A stretch of DNA of 64,000 nucleotides from JBBPYC01 sp038200275 (GCA_038200275.1 JBBPYC010000048.1:65257-129256); one strand, 5' to 3'. Shown: positions 45,705 through 54,716, counted from the stretch's first letter. Notes: a model not told the origin generated them from the letters alone. Translations and numbers: made by a program.

Positions 45705-47264
45705 ATGGACCATCGCACTTCCGCATCGCAGCCGGCTGTCTGGGCCGTGACAGGCACTCGCAGCACTGACACCACCCCGCCGGACCGGCGAGCTTTCGAT
45801 GCGTTTGCCGTGCAAGGGTGCGTTGCGACGGCGCGCGACGCGGCATCGGACACCGCTGGCCCTGCCCCGTTGGCAGCAAGTCGTCCGACCTTGGCAGCGC
45901 AACTGGACGCGCTGATGAAGGGCCCGCAGCCCACCTCCATCAAGACGAGCTTGCCGAGCGACACAGCGGAGTTGCAGGAGTTGATGCGATGCATCGATCG
46001 ACTGCGCGTTCAACACCCGCTTCTCGCCGTGGTGGTTGATGCGCAGGCAGCAGTTGCCGATCGCGGACTCCTCGACACCTGCATTACCGGACTGCTGCCA
46101 CGCGCAACGCTCGTGACGCTGAGCCCCGCCGATGCGTCGAAGCTGCTGGGCTGTCCGCCCCTTGTGCACGATACAGACATCGAAGACGCCGCGCGCGGCT
46201 TGCAGATGCGTACTGGCTGCCGCGGCGTCCTGATTCACAAGATCGACATGTCGGGCATCGGCCCAGGCGGCGCCTTCATGCTGACGGAGCAGGCCACCGG
46301 ATGGCTGTTGCCGATGCCCGCAGCATCATCAGTTGCAACGTCGCTCTCGGTCGTCGCCGCATGCGAGGACCACCGTGCCTGGTTTTCAGCCAGTGCTGCG
46401 GCTGCGTTTGCGCGCGGCTTCGTGGCTGCGGATGCGGTGGTGCTTGCCCATATGGCGGCGACGCATTTCCAGCGCCACCGGCAGCGTGCTGACGAAAGCG
46501 CCGCATCGACCAACGCCGACCAACGCTTCGCACTCGAGCGAGCCAACCTGCCCGCATTGCGTTCGTCGTCTTCTGCGCCGCCGATCCGCTTTGCACCGCT
46601 GGTGCAACCGCAGATGGGCTTGTACGCGGTGGTCGACAGCGCAGCCTGGGTACAGCGCGTGCTGGACAGCGGCGTGCGCACCGTCCAGTTGCGCATCAAG
46701 GACCCAGCGCATCCCAAGCTGCGCGAAGAGATAAAGCAGGCAGTTGCTGCTGCGAGTGCCGTCGACGCCCAGTTTTTCATCAACGATCACTGGCAGCTCG
46801 CGATCGAGGAAAACGCCTACGGCGTCCATCTGGGCCAGGAAGACTTGGCAACCGTCGACCTGCCCCGGCTTGCCGCCGCCGGTGTGCGGCTCGGCATCAG
46901 CACCCACGCTTACTGGGAGGTCTGCCGCGCTGCCGCGCTGCAGCCGAGCTATATCGCCTGCGGACCGATTCATCCGACGGCTGTAAAGGCGATGCCGTGG
47001 ATTCCGCAAGGCAACGACAACCTCGCGTACTGGTGCGCGCTGCTGCGTGAGCCGGTGGTCGCCATTGCGGGGATGGATTTCGAACGTGCAGCGCAAGCGG
47101 TCCAGCGGGGTGCCGATGCGGTAGCGGTCATCTCCGGCATCACGGCCGCCCATTCGCCTGAGCAGGCGATCCAAAGCTTCGACCAGTCGATCGCACAGGC
47201 TCGGCAGTTCCCGCGGCAGGCACCACCCGACATGCCGCGCCCGACCCTGGCTCGCAAACCTTGA
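45705..47264 (+). CDS. thiE: Thiamine-phosphate synthase with degenerate N-terminal ThiD-like domain
   Basis: A 519-residue protein. Residues about 304-500 are a thiamine-phosphate synthase: GLYAVVDSAAWVQRVL, VRTVQLRIKD, FFINDHWQLAIEENAYGVHL, GISTHAYWEV and YIACGPIHPTAVKAMPW. Residues about 10-270 follow the order of HMP-phosphate kinase (ThiD): AVWAVTGTRSTD for the substrate loop, VVVDAQAAVADRGLLDT, LLPRATLVTLSPADASKLLG, then SSVATSLSVVAACEDH where ThiD has the Gly-x-Gly-Cys catalytic loop. The loop Cys and Gly residues are gone, so the kinase domain is probably inactive. Domain identity is inferred from pattern, not from a search. Confidence 0.82.
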   Translation: MDHRTSASQPAVWAVTGTRSTDTTPPDRRAFDAFAVQGCVATARDAASDTAGPAPLAASRPTLAAQLDALMKGPQPTSIKTSLPSDTAELQELMRCIDRLRVQHPLLAVVVDAQAAVADRGLLDTCITGLLPRATLVTLSPADASKLLGCPPLVHDTDIEDAARGLQMRTGCRGVLIHKIDMSGIGPGGAFMLTEQATGWLLPMPAASSVATSLSVVAACEDHRAWFSASAAAAFARGFVAADAVVLAHMAATHFQRHRQRADESAASTNADQRFALERANLPALRSSSSAPPIRFAPLVQPQMGLYAVVDSAAWVQRVLDSGVRTVQLRIKDPAHPKLREEIKQAVAAASAVDAQFFINDHWQLAIEENAYGVHLGQEDLATVDLPRLAAAGVRLGISTHAYWEVCRAAALQPSYIACGPIHPTAVKAMPWIPQGNDNLAYWCALLREPVVAIAGMDFERAAQAVQRGADAVAVISGITAAHSPEQAIQSFDQSIAQARQFPRQAPPDMPRPTLARKP

Positions 47265-47304
47265 ATTTTTCTCGTCCTGTCACTTCACTTCCAAAGGAAT
47301 TCGC

Positions 47305-47676
47305 ATGAGCAGCGGACCCGGCTACGCCAAGCATCCCGAGCACAGCATCGAAACCCGTCCTGCGAAAGAGCGCGTGCAAGTGAAGGTCGGCGGTGAAGTC
47401 ATCGCCGACAGCACCGACGCGATTGCACTCTATGAAGCCGGCCGCGGCCCGGCGTGGTATCTGCCACGTGCCGATGTGAAGATGGACCGGCTGGAGCGCA
47501 CCACGCATCGATCGCACTGCCCGTTCAAGGGCGACGCGAGCTACTTCACGATCAAGAATGCACCGCGCGGTGAGAACGCCGTATGGAGTTACGAGCAGCC
47601 TTTCGATGAGGTCCGCAGCATCTCCGAGCGGCTGGCGTTCTACCCCGACCGGGTCGATTCGATCGAAGCGAACTAG
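47305..47676 (+). CDS. DUF427 domain protein
   Basis: A 123-residue protein of the DUF427 family, marked by DAIALYEAGRGPAWYLPRADV, RSHCPFKGDASYF and AVWSYEQPFDEV. The fold is a small beta barrel and the function is unknown. Ribosome site AAAGGAA at 47293-47299. It is convergent with rng, and lies 40 bases after thiE. Confidence 0.92.
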   Translation: MSSGPGYAKHPEHSIETRPAKERVQVKVGGEVIADSTDAIALYEAGRGPAWYLPRADVKMDRLERTTHRSHCPFKGDASYFTIKNAPRGENAVWSYEQPFDEVRSISERLAFYPDRVDSIEAN

Positions 47677-47704
47677 ACGGCTGATTGCACGTCGTGCGTG
47701 CGTT

Positions 47705-49174
47705 TCACAACATCACCACCGCATAGTCGTCAGACCGCAAAGTCGGATCGACCGTGAGCGTGATCGGCACGCCGAGCCGACCACGCAGCACCGCGAGGTG
47801 CGCATCGGCATGGTGCTGAAGCCAGTCGACAACCGACTGGGCAGCAATCACGCGCAGACCCGCTCGTGAATCCGCCACCGGCTGCTGATCGATTGCACGC
47901 AAGACTTGGTAGCCAACGGTTTGCGCAGTTGGCACACGGCCCTGCCCCAGGCAGGCCGGGCAAGGCGCGCACAGTTGTTGCGCCAGCGATTCGCGCGTGC
48001 GTTTCCTGGTGAGCTCGACCAGTCCGAGCGCAGAGAACGTGCCGACTGTGGTCTTCAACCCATCGCGCGTGAGCCGCTCGCGCAACTCGGCCAGCACCGC
48101 CTGCTGGTGCGCGTCAGACTGCATGTCAATGAAGTCGACGATCACGATCCCACCCAGATTGCGCAGCCGCATCTGGCGTGCGGTTTCCCGCGCCGCTTCG
48201 AGGTTCGTTCGCAACACGGTCGCATCGAGACGTCGCTGGCCGACGAACGCGCCCGTGTTCACATCGATGGCCGTCAGCGCTTCGGTCTGGTCGATCACCA
48301 GATGTCCGCCGGAGGGCAAGCCAACCTTGCGACCGAGTGCGGTGTTCAGCTCGGCTTCGACGCCGTGGTACTCGAAGATCGGCTGGGGTGCGTCGTGGTG
48401 CTGCAGCTTTGCGCAATGGGTTGGCATCGTTCGCTCAGCGAACGCCTTCATCTCGCTCAGCTGCGCAGCGTCGTCGAACCAGACCGCCGTAGTGGCGTCC
48501 GTGACCAAGTCGCGCAGCACGCGCTGCAGCAAGCTGGGGTCGCGGTACAGCAGCTTCTTGGGCGGCTGCCGCAGTGCACCTTCTGCGATGCGCGCCCAGG
48601 CCACACGCAGTTCGTCGGCGTCGGCACGAAGCGCGTCGTCTGTGGCTTGTTCGCCCTGTGTGCGCAGGATGAAGCCGCAGCCGTCGCCTGCCTCCAGCAA
48701 CGACGCCATCCGCTCGCGCAGTGCGATGCGTTCGGTGGATGCGATTTTTTGCGAGACGCCGAAGTCGTGTTCGTGCGGCAGCAGCACCAGCAACCGGCCT
48801 GCGAGGCTGACCCGCATGGACACGCGCGCGCCCTTGGTGCCCGCCGCGTCTTTAACCACCTGCACGAGCAGCGTCTGTCCCACGAACACGCGCTGCTCAA
48901 TCGGCACGGGCGGCACGAGCTGCGCGGAAACCGAGCCAACGTCCACCGGCAGATCGGCCGCGTGCAAAAAAGCGCCTTTGCTCTGACCGATATCGACAAA
49001 TGCCGACTGCAAGCCCGGCAGTACACGCGTGACTTTGCCAAGATAAATGTTGCCGACCCGACCGCTGGTGTCCGCAGTGCGTTCGATCTGAATGGTCTGC
49101 ACGACGCCGTCTTCGAGCATCGCCACCCGGGTCTCCCAAGCCGATCCATTGACAAGGATTTCCTGGCGCAGCAT
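47705..49174 (-). CDS. rng: Ribonuclease G
   Basis: Endoribonuclease for 16S rRNA 5' maturation and mRNA decay. From ATG 49174 (LRQEILVNGSAWETRVAML) it has 489 residues, the length of E. coli RNase G, so it is not RNase E. The S1 domain is near 35-120 (GNIYLGKVTRVLPGLQSAFVDIG). The catalytic acids are in LTAIDVNTGAFVG and IVIVDFIDMQ, and the zinc-link cysteines in CAPCPACLGQG. It is last in the minus-strand run that starts at yebC. Confidence 0.95.
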   Translation of the reverse strand: MLRQEILVNGSAWETRVAMLEDGVVQTIQIERTADTSGRVGNIYLGKVTRVLPGLQSAFVDIGQSKGAFLHAADLPVDVGSVSAQLVPPVPIEQRVFVGQTLLVQVVKDAAGTKGARVSMRVSLAGRLLVLLPHEHDFGVSQKIASTERIALRERMASLLEAGDGCGFILRTQGEQATDDALRADADELRVAWARIAEGALRQPPKKLLYRDPSLLQRVLRDLVTDATTAVWFDDAAQLSEMKAFAERTMPTHCAKLQHHDAPQPIFEYHGVEAELNTALGRKVGLPSGGHLVIDQTEALTAIDVNTGAFVGQRRLDATVLRTNLEAARETARQMRLRNLGGIVIVDFIDMQSDAHQQAVLAELRERLTRDGLKTTVGTFSALGLVELTRKRTRESLAQQLCAPCPACLGQGRVPTAQTVGYQVLRAIDQQPVADSRAGLRVIAAQSVVDWLQHHADAHLAVLRGRLGVPITLTVDPTLRSDDYAVVML

Positions 49175-49203
49175 CGCACCAACGCCGCGTCGCAAGGGTG
49201 CGC

Positions 49204-49821
49204 TCACCAGCGGTAGCCGGCGGTGCGCAGCAGCGCGGCAGTCTCGTGCAACGGCAGGCCCATGATGCCGCTGTAGCTGCCTTCGATGCGGGTGATGAAA
49301 GCGGCGGCGCGGCCTTGTACCGCGTAAGCACCGGCTTTGCCGAGGGGTTCGCCCGAATCGACGTAGCGTTCGATTTCCGACAGGCTGAGCGCTGCAAACG
49401 TCACCGACGATTGGCTCAGTGCATGGCGTCGGTGGCCGTCGTCGGCCTGAATCGCAATCGCGGTTAGTACCTGGTGCGTGGCGCCCGCCAATGTGCCCAG
49501 CATGCGCGCGGCGTCTGCTGCATCCCTCGGTTTGCCGTAGATCGTGCCGTGCAGCGCCACAGTCGTATCGGCACACAGCAGGAAAAAGCGGTTCGATTCG
49601 CGCTGCCGGGAAAGCCGCTGAACCGCTGCGTCCAGCTTGCGCTGCGTGACCCGCTGCACATACTCAACCGGCGCCTCGCCGTCCAGCACAGCTTCCAGCG
49701 CCTCGGCGTCTTCCTGCGGATCGGGCGCAAGTACCCGGTGCGGCGCGCCGATCTGATCGAGCAACTGGCGCCGGCGCGGGCTTTGCGACGCGAGCAACAG
49801 CACAGGCTCATCGTGGGCCAT
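49204..49821 (-). CDS. maf: Maf-family nucleoside triphosphate pyrophosphatase
   Basis: Hydrolyses non-canonical or modified nucleoside triphosphates and is linked to septum control. The 205-residue protein has LLLASQSPRRRQLLDQIG at the N-terminus, CADTTVALHGTIYGKPRD in the centre, and GEPLGKAGAYAVQGRAAAF followed by GSYSGIMGLPL near the C-terminus, as expected for Maf. It is 29 bases before rng and 9 bases after rlmH. Confidence 0.94.
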   Translation of the reverse strand: MAHDEPVLLLASQSPRRRQLLDQIGAPHRVLAPDPQEDAEALEAVLDGEAPVEYVQRVTQRKLDAAVQRLSRQRESNRFFLLCADTTVALHGTIYGKPRDAADAARMLGTLAGATHQVLTAIAIQADDGHRRHALSQSSVTFAALSLSEIERYVDSGEPLGKAGAYAVQGRAAAFITRIEGSYSGIMGLPLHETAALLRTAGYRW

Positions 49822-49830
49822 GGCACGCTC

Positions 49831-50310
49831 TCATTCGCGGTGGTAGGGATGGCCGGCGTTGATCGACCAGGCACGATAGAGCTGCTCGACCAGCAGCACG
49901 CGCGCCATCGCGTGCGGCAACGTCATGTCGGACAGCCGGATCGAGTCGTGCGCGCCTTGTCGCCAAGCCGGATCGAGCCCGTCGGGGCCACCGAGTACGA
50001 ACGCAAGATCTACTGCGTCAAGCTGCCACGCTTTAAGGCGTTGCGCGAGCGCGGCGGTCGTGACCGCGCTGCCCCGCTCGTCGAGGGCAATGGCCCTCGC
50101 CTGCGAACCGGTGCACGCGCGGATCGCCGCTTCGATGCGGTCTCGCTCGGCCGCAAGCAAGGTCTCGGCGGTCTTGGAAGCGCGCGGCTCGGTCTTGACG
50201 GTGCGGCACTCGAAGTGCCACTCGGGCGGCAACCGCTTCGCGTAATCGTCGACTGCTGTCTGCGCCCAGTTCGGCAACCGCTGGCCGACGGCAACGACGA
50301 CCAGTTTCAA
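49831..50310 (-). CDS. rlmH: 23S rRNA pseudouridine-1915 N3-methyltransferase
   Basis: SPOUT methyltransferase acting on the assembled ribosome. I chose TTG 50310 (KLVVVAVGQRLPNW), giving 159 residues, the usual size, and overlapping the rsfS stop as TTGA. The trefoil-knot motifs are LAFVLGGPDGLDPAW and RLSDMTLPHAMARVLLVEQLYRAW, ending in HPYHRE, all characteristic. No ATG gives a plausible N-terminus. Confidence 0.95.
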   Translation of the reverse strand: MKLVVVAVGQRLPNWAQTAVDDYAKRLPPEWHFECRTVKTEPRASKTAETLLAAERDRIEAAIRACTGSQARAIALDERGSAVTTAALAQRLKAWQLDAVDLAFVLGGPDGLDPAWRQGAHDSIRLSDMTLPHAMARVLLVEQLYRAWSINAGHPYHRE

Positions 50311-50963
50311 GTCCGGGCTTTTTTGGCCGGCACTGGGCGGCCCGGCGACTTTGCAGCGACTGCCTTCTTGGGTGCGCTCTTGCTCGGTGCCAATGACTTT
50401 TTGACGGATGGCGATTTTTTGGCTGCGACGGCCTTTTTTGCGGGGGCGAGTCGCTTGGTCGCTGGCGCGGGCGTTCGCCCTTTCGGTGCGGCAGTCTTCA
50501 CCGCAACTTTCTTGGCCGGCGCCTGTTTTGCAGCCGCTTTCTTTGCGGCTGCCTTCTTCACCGACGCACGGTCGCTTTCCACTGGCTTCGGCGCACCGAA
50601 GCGGATGCGCACGGGCTTTTCCCCCCACAAATCTTCCAGCCGGTAGTACTGGCGGAATGTGGGCTGCATGATGTGCGCGACTGCCGCGCCGCAGTCCACG
50701 ATGATCCATTCGCCGTTTTCTTCGCCTTCGGTGCGCGGCTTGGGAAAACCCGCTTCACGAACGGCGTCGCGCACGCTGGCGGCCAGGGCTTTGGTCTGCC
50801 GGTTCGATGTGCCCGACGCAACGATCACCCGTTCGAACAGCGGCGACAGTTGCTCGGTGTCGAACACCTGGATGTCGTGGCCCTTCACGTCCTCAAGCCC
50901 GTCGACGATGGCGCGCTGGAGTTTCTGAATGTCTTTTTTCGCGGCGGAGTCTTCGGTGGTCAT
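50307..50963 (-). CDS. rsfS: Ribosomal silencing factor RsfS with Lys/Ala-rich tail
   Basis: Binds L14 and blocks subunit joining in starvation. ATG 50963 overlaps the nadD stop as TGATG and gives 218 residues. Residues 12-120 are the conserved domain (GHDIQVFDTEQLSPLFERVI, ENGEWIIVDCGAAVAHIM and YYRLEDLWG). Residues 128-218 are an extra tail of AAKK, PAKK and SVKK units, strongly basic, like histone-H1 or AlgP tails. Typical RsfS has about 105-150 residues. The tail is probably disordered and could bind RNA; this is inferred. It is coupled to rlmH, another ribosome-acting protein. Confidence 0.92.
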   Translation of the reverse strand: MTTEDSAAKKDIQKLQRAIVDGLEDVKGHDIQVFDTEQLSPLFERVIVASGTSNRQTKALAASVRDAVREAGFPKPRTEGEENGEWIIVDCGAAVAHIMQPTFRQYYRLEDLWGEKPVRIRFGAPKPVESDRASVKKAAAKKAAAKQAPAKKVAVKTAAPKGRTPAPATKRLAPAKKAVAAKKSPSVKKSLAPSKSAPKKAVAAKSPGRPVPAKKART

Positions 50964-51598
50964 CAAGCAGTGGGTCGATAAAGGTGGTGATTGGCAATAT
51001 AGCGCGCAACTGACGGGGGAACCAGTGCGGCAATTTCAGGCTCAGACGCGCCTTGATTGATGCGCTGACGGATGTTGGTCGAAGAGATCGCCAGCGGCGG
51101 CACGGCAAGCGACTCGAAGCGCGCGCCGCGAAGTGCACTGGTCGGGTTTTTGATGTCAAAACCGATCAACGCGCCGGAACTGTCTGGTCTTCCAGCTACA
51201 CATATTGTAGCAAGACCAATCAAGGCCTGCCAATCGAGCCAGTTTGGCAGCGTCGCGGCCTGGTCGGCGCCGATGATCAAGTGCAACGTCGCCAGCGGAT
51301 AAGCCAGGTCCAGTTCGCGCAACGTGTCGATCGTGTAGGTCGGTCCGTCGCGGTGCAACTCGCGGTCGTCTACCTGCACGGCAGGGCATTGAGCAAACGC
51401 GAGTTGCGTCATCGCCAGCCGATCGACCTGCGGACTCAGCGTGCGCGTTTTGTGCCACGCATCGCCCGTGGGCAACACGTGCAGCACGTCAAGGCGCAAC
51501 TGCGTAAGCGCGGTGCGCACCAGTTCGACATGCGCGCGATGCGGCGGATCGAACGCACCGCCGAAGACACCCACGCGCCTTGCAAGGCTGGTGTTCAA
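50963..51598 (-). CDS. nadD: Nicotinate-nucleotide adenylyltransferase
   Basis: Makes deamido-NAD. I chose TTG 51598 (NTSLARRVGVFGGAFDPPHRAH), which overlaps the hemF stop as TTGA and gives 211 residues; GTG 51574 would start directly at the motif. The nucleotidyltransferase motif GGAFDPPHRAH and the C-terminal ISSTNIRQRI (ISSTxIR) are intact. HLIIGADQAATLPNW is the family's central motif. Confidence 0.93.
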   Translation of the reverse strand: MNTSLARRVGVFGGAFDPPHRAHVELVRTALTQLRLDVLHVLPTGDAWHKTRTLSPQVDRLAMTQLAFAQCPAVQVDDRELHRDGPTYTIDTLRELDLAYPLATLHLIIGADQAATLPNWLDWQALIGLATICVAGRPDSSGALIGFDIKNPTSALRGARFESLAVPPLAISSTNIRQRINQGASEPEIAALVPPSVARYIANHHLYRPTA

Positions 51599-52524
51599 AG
51601 CCAGTCGCGGCGCACCAGAAAGTCGCGCGTCAACGCGGCTTCCGGTGAATCGGGTGCATCGCTGCGTTGATAAGACCAGGCCACTGCGGGCGGCATCGAC
51701 ATGAGGATTGACTCGGTGCGCCCGCCCGACTGCAGACCGAAGTGCGTGCCGCGGTCCCAGACCAGATTGAATTCCACATAGCGTCCGCGCCGATACAACT
51801 GAAACGCGCGTTCGCGTTCGCCGTACGGTGTCCCTTGGCGCCGCAGCACGATCGGCAGATACGCTGGCAGCAACGCATCGCCCACCGCCTGCAGCATCTC
51901 GAAGCTGCGCTCCAGCCCCAGTTCGGCAAAGTCGTCGAAGAACACACCGCCGACGCCGCGCTGTTCGCTGCGGTGCTTCAGATAAAAATATTCGTCGCAC
52001 CAGGTCTTGAAGCGCGGGTACTTGTCGTCGCCAAACGGGATCAGCGCATCACGGCAGGTCCGGTGAAAGTGCTGTGCGTCTTCTTCGAACGCGTAGTACG
52101 GCGTCAGGTCCATGCCGCCGCCGAACCAGCAGACCGGCGGCAGCCCGGGCACTGTTGCGGCCAACATGCGCACGTTCATATGCACCGTCGGCACATACGG
52201 ACTGCGGGGATGAAACACCAGCGACACGCCGACGGCCTCGAACGGTGCACCCGCAAGCTCTGGCCGGTGCTGGGTTGCCGAAGGCGGCAGCTGCAGGCCG
52301 CGCACATCGGAAAACCCGCAGCCGGCCCGCTCGAACACTGCGCCCTGCTCAAGGATGTTTGTCAGACCCGTCCCCTGCAACGGCTCGCTGGCGTCCTTGT
52401 GCCAAGGGTCCGACAGGAACGCGCTTCCGTCGATTTCTGAAATTGCACTGCAGATGCGCTGCTGCAAACCACGCAGCCAGCTGCGCGCGCCAGCGACGAA
52501 CTCGGTCGTTTGTTGGGGAGTCAT
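51595..52524 (-). CDS. hemF: Oxygen-dependent coproporphyrinogen III oxidase
   Basis: Aerobic step of haem synthesis. ATG 52524 (TPQQTTEFVAGARSWL) gives 309 residues, close to E. coli HemF (299). Family motifs are PTVHMNVRML, CWFGGGMDLTPYYAFEEDAQHFH, RGVGGVFFDDF and RRGRYVEFNLVWDRGT. It implies aerobic growth. A 159-base gap with palindromes separates it from purD, while its stop overlaps nadD. Confidence 0.96.
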   Translation of the reverse strand: MTPQQTTEFVAGARSWLRGLQQRICSAISEIDGSAFLSDPWHKDASEPLQGTGLTNILEQGAVFERAGCGFSDVRGLQLPPSATQHRPELAGAPFEAVGVSLVFHPRSPYVPTVHMNVRMLAATVPGLPPVCWFGGGMDLTPYYAFEEDAQHFHRTCRDALIPFGDDKYPRFKTWCDEYFYLKHRSEQRGVGGVFFDDFAELGLERSFEMLQAVGDALLPAYLPIVLRRQGTPYGERERAFQLYRRGRYVEFNLVWDRGTHFGLQSGGRTESILMSMPPAVAWSYQRSDAPDSPEAALTRDFLVRRDWL

Positions 52525-52600
52525 GTCACTTGCCAACGGCCAAATCAGAAAAGCCAACGTCTCCAGTGCTCGGGATCCAATTCCAGCAGGGGCCACGCAG

Positions 52601-52640
52601 CTGGCTTCGCCAGTCCGCAGGCGCCGCCCCCGGCCGGGGG
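52601..52640. repeat. REP-like palindromes between purD and hemF
   Basis: CTGGC-TTC-GCCAG (52601-52613) is followed by the perfect 14-base palindrome CCCCCGGCCGGGGG (52627-52640). The cluster resembles the extragenic palindromic elements of Burkholderiales and interrupts an otherwise packed unit. Copies elsewhere in the genome would be needed to prove it is a family. Confidence 0.5.
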
Positions 52641-52683
52641 TACGCGAGAGCCGACCGAAGGGAGCGAAGCGTGGGAGCGATCC

Positions 52684-53982
52684 TCACCTTCCAGCGCGAT
52701 GCCCGATGTCGTTGCGAAACTGCATGCCCTCGAACCGGATGCCGTGCACCACGCCGTAGGCACGCGCCTGCGCTTGCCGCACGTTGTCGGCCAACGCCGT
52801 GACGCACAGCACGCGGCCGCCCGTGGTGACGATGGAACCATCGGCCTGCAGCGCGGTGGCCGCATGGAACACGACTGCGTCTTCGGATGCCTGCGGCAAC
52901 CCACCGATCGCGTCGCCCGCACGCGGCGCAGTCGGGTAGCCGTGCGCGGCCAGCACCACGCCAAGCGCTGTGCGGCGGTCCCATTCAAGCTCGATCTGAT
53001 CGAAACGGCTGTTCGGCCCTGGGTCGGTTGCGGCCAGCAGCAGCTCGAGAAGATCGGATTTCAGCCGCAGCAAGATGGGCTGAGTCTCCGGGTCGCCGAG
53101 CCGGCAATTGAATTCAAGCGTGCGTACCTGGCCTTCTGCGTCGATCATCAGGCCGGCGTACAAGAAGCCCGTGTACGGCGTGCCGTCTGATTCCATGCCG
53201 CGTACGGCCGGCAGGATCACTTCGCGCATCACACGCGCATACACGGCGGGCGTCACGATCGGCGCGGGTGAGTAGGCCCCCATGCCGCCGGTGTTCGGGC
53301 CCTGGTCGCCGTCGTTCAACCGCTTGTGGTCTTGTGACGTGGCCAGCGCCACCACGTGGCGGCCGTTGCACAGCACGATGAAGCTGGCTTCTTCGCCGGC
53401 CAGGAACTGTTCGATCACGATGCGCGGCCTGCTGCCGTCATCGGCTGTGTCGGCTGCACCGGCTGAATCGGGCAGCAAAGCATCCACCGCAGCGTGCGCT
53501 TCATCCAACGTCATCGCCACGATCACGCCCTTGCCGGCAGCCAAGCCGTCGGCCTTGATCACGATCGGCGCGCCTTGGGCCTCGACGTACGCATGCGCGG
53601 GCTCGCGAGCGTCAAACGTTTCATGCGCGGCGGTCGGGATCTGGTGGCGCTGCATGAACGCCTTGGAGAACGCTTTTGAACTCTCCAGCTGCGCAGCGGC
53701 ACGGGTTGGGCCGAACACACGCAGGCCGTGCGCGCGAAAGTCGTCCACCACGCCGGCAGCCAGCGGTGCCTCCGGCCCCACCACGGTCAGCGCCACCTTC
53801 TCAGCCAGCGCCCAGTCTCGCAATTCAACCAGGTCGGTGATCGGCAAATTCTGCACGCGCTTGCCCGAAGGCGTGCCGCCGTTGCCGGGGGCAACGAATA
53901 CTTCAGGCGCCTTGGCCGATGCCGCCAGTTTCCAGGCCAGCGCGTGCTCCCGCCCGCCGCCGCCGATGACCAGCACCTTCAT
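52684..53982 (-). CDS. purD: Phosphoribosylamine-glycine ligase
   Basis: Second step of purine synthesis. The 432-residue ATP-grasp enzyme has KVLVIGGGGREHALAWKLA at the start, APIVIKADGLAAGKGV for ATP binding and TLEFNCRLGDPETQPIL for metal ligands. Length is normal. It overlaps the yebC stop by 4 bases (ATGA). Confidence 0.97.
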   Translation of the reverse strand: MKVLVIGGGGREHALAWKLAASAKAPEVFVAPGNGGTPSGKRVQNLPITDLVELRDWALAEKVALTVVGPEAPLAAGVVDDFRAHGLRVFGPTRAAAQLESSKAFSKAFMQRHQIPTAAHETFDAREPAHAYVEAQGAPIVIKADGLAAGKGVIVAMTLDEAHAAVDALLPDSAGAADTADDGSRPRIVIEQFLAGEEASFIVLCNGRHVVALATSQDHKRLNDGDQGPNTGGMGAYSPAPIVTPAVYARVMREVILPAVRGMESDGTPYTGFLYAGLMIDAEGQVRTLEFNCRLGDPETQPILLRLKSDLLELLLAATDPGPNSRFDQIELEWDRRTALGVVLAAHGYPTAPRAGDAIGGLPQASEDAVVFHAATALQADGSIVTTGGRVLCVTALADNVRQAQARAYGVVHGIRFEGMQFRNDIGHRAGR

Positions 53983-54716
53983 GCGGAAGCGCTGTCTTCG
54001 AGCACCGCGTTGTGGTAGACCGCCTGCACGTCGTCGAGGTCTTCCAGCACATCCAGCAGCTTTTGCATCTTTTGCGAATCGTCTGCGCCCAGCTCGATGT
54101 TTGATTCGGCGCGCATCGTGACTTCGGCCAGTTCGGGCTGACAGCCGGCGGCCTGCAGTGCATCGCGCACGGGCTCGAATTCGGTTGGGGGCGTGATCAC
54201 TTCGACCACGCCGTCATCGCCACTCACAACGTCGTCGGCGCCCGCTTCCAACGCGATTTCCATGATCTGGTCTTCGCTCGCACCCGGTGCAAACAGCAGT
54301 TGGCCGCAGTGCTTGAACTGGAAAGCGACCGAGCCTTCCGTGCCCATGTTGCCGCCGTACTTGCTGAATGCATGCCGCACCTCGGCCACCGTGCGCACGC
54401 GGTTGTCGGTCATGGTGTCGACGATGATGGCGGCGCCGCCGATGCCGTAGCCCTCGTAGCGGATCTCTTCATAGCTCACGCCTTCCTGGTTGCCGGTGGC
54501 TTTGTCGATGTTGTACTTGACGCGGTCGGCCGGCATGTTGGCGCCTTTGGCGCGGTCCACAGCAAGACGCAGTCGCGGATTGGCCGACAGATCGGCGCCG
54601 CCAGCGCGCGCCGCGACCGTGATCTCCCGGATGATGCGCGTCCAGACCTTGCCGCGTTTTTCATCCTGACGCCCTTTGCGATGCTGGATGTTTGCCCATT
54701 TGCTATGACCGGCCAC
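53979..54716 (-). CDS. yebC: YebC/PmpR family DNA-binding regulatory protein
   Basis: A 245-residue protein starting at GTG 54716 (AGHSKWANIQHRKGRQDEKR), the canonical YebC N-terminus. YGIGGAAIIVDTMTDNR and KYGGNMGTEGSVAFQF are also conserved. Family members are described as transcriptional regulators, and some are now tied to relief of ribosome stalling. It leads the yebC-to-rng run and is divergent from the HerA-like gene. Confidence 0.95.
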   Translation of the reverse strand: MAGHSKWANIQHRKGRQDEKRGKVWTRIIREITVAARAGGADLSANPRLRLAVDRAKGANMPADRVKYNIDKATGNQEGVSYEEIRYEGYGIGGAAIIVDTMTDNRVRTVAEVRHAFSKYGGNMGTEGSVAFQFKHCGQLLFAPGASEDQIMEIALEAGADDVVSGDDGVVEVITPPTEFEPVRDALQAAGCQPELAEVTMRAESNIELGADDSQKMQKLLDVLEDLDDVQAVYHNAVLEDSASA

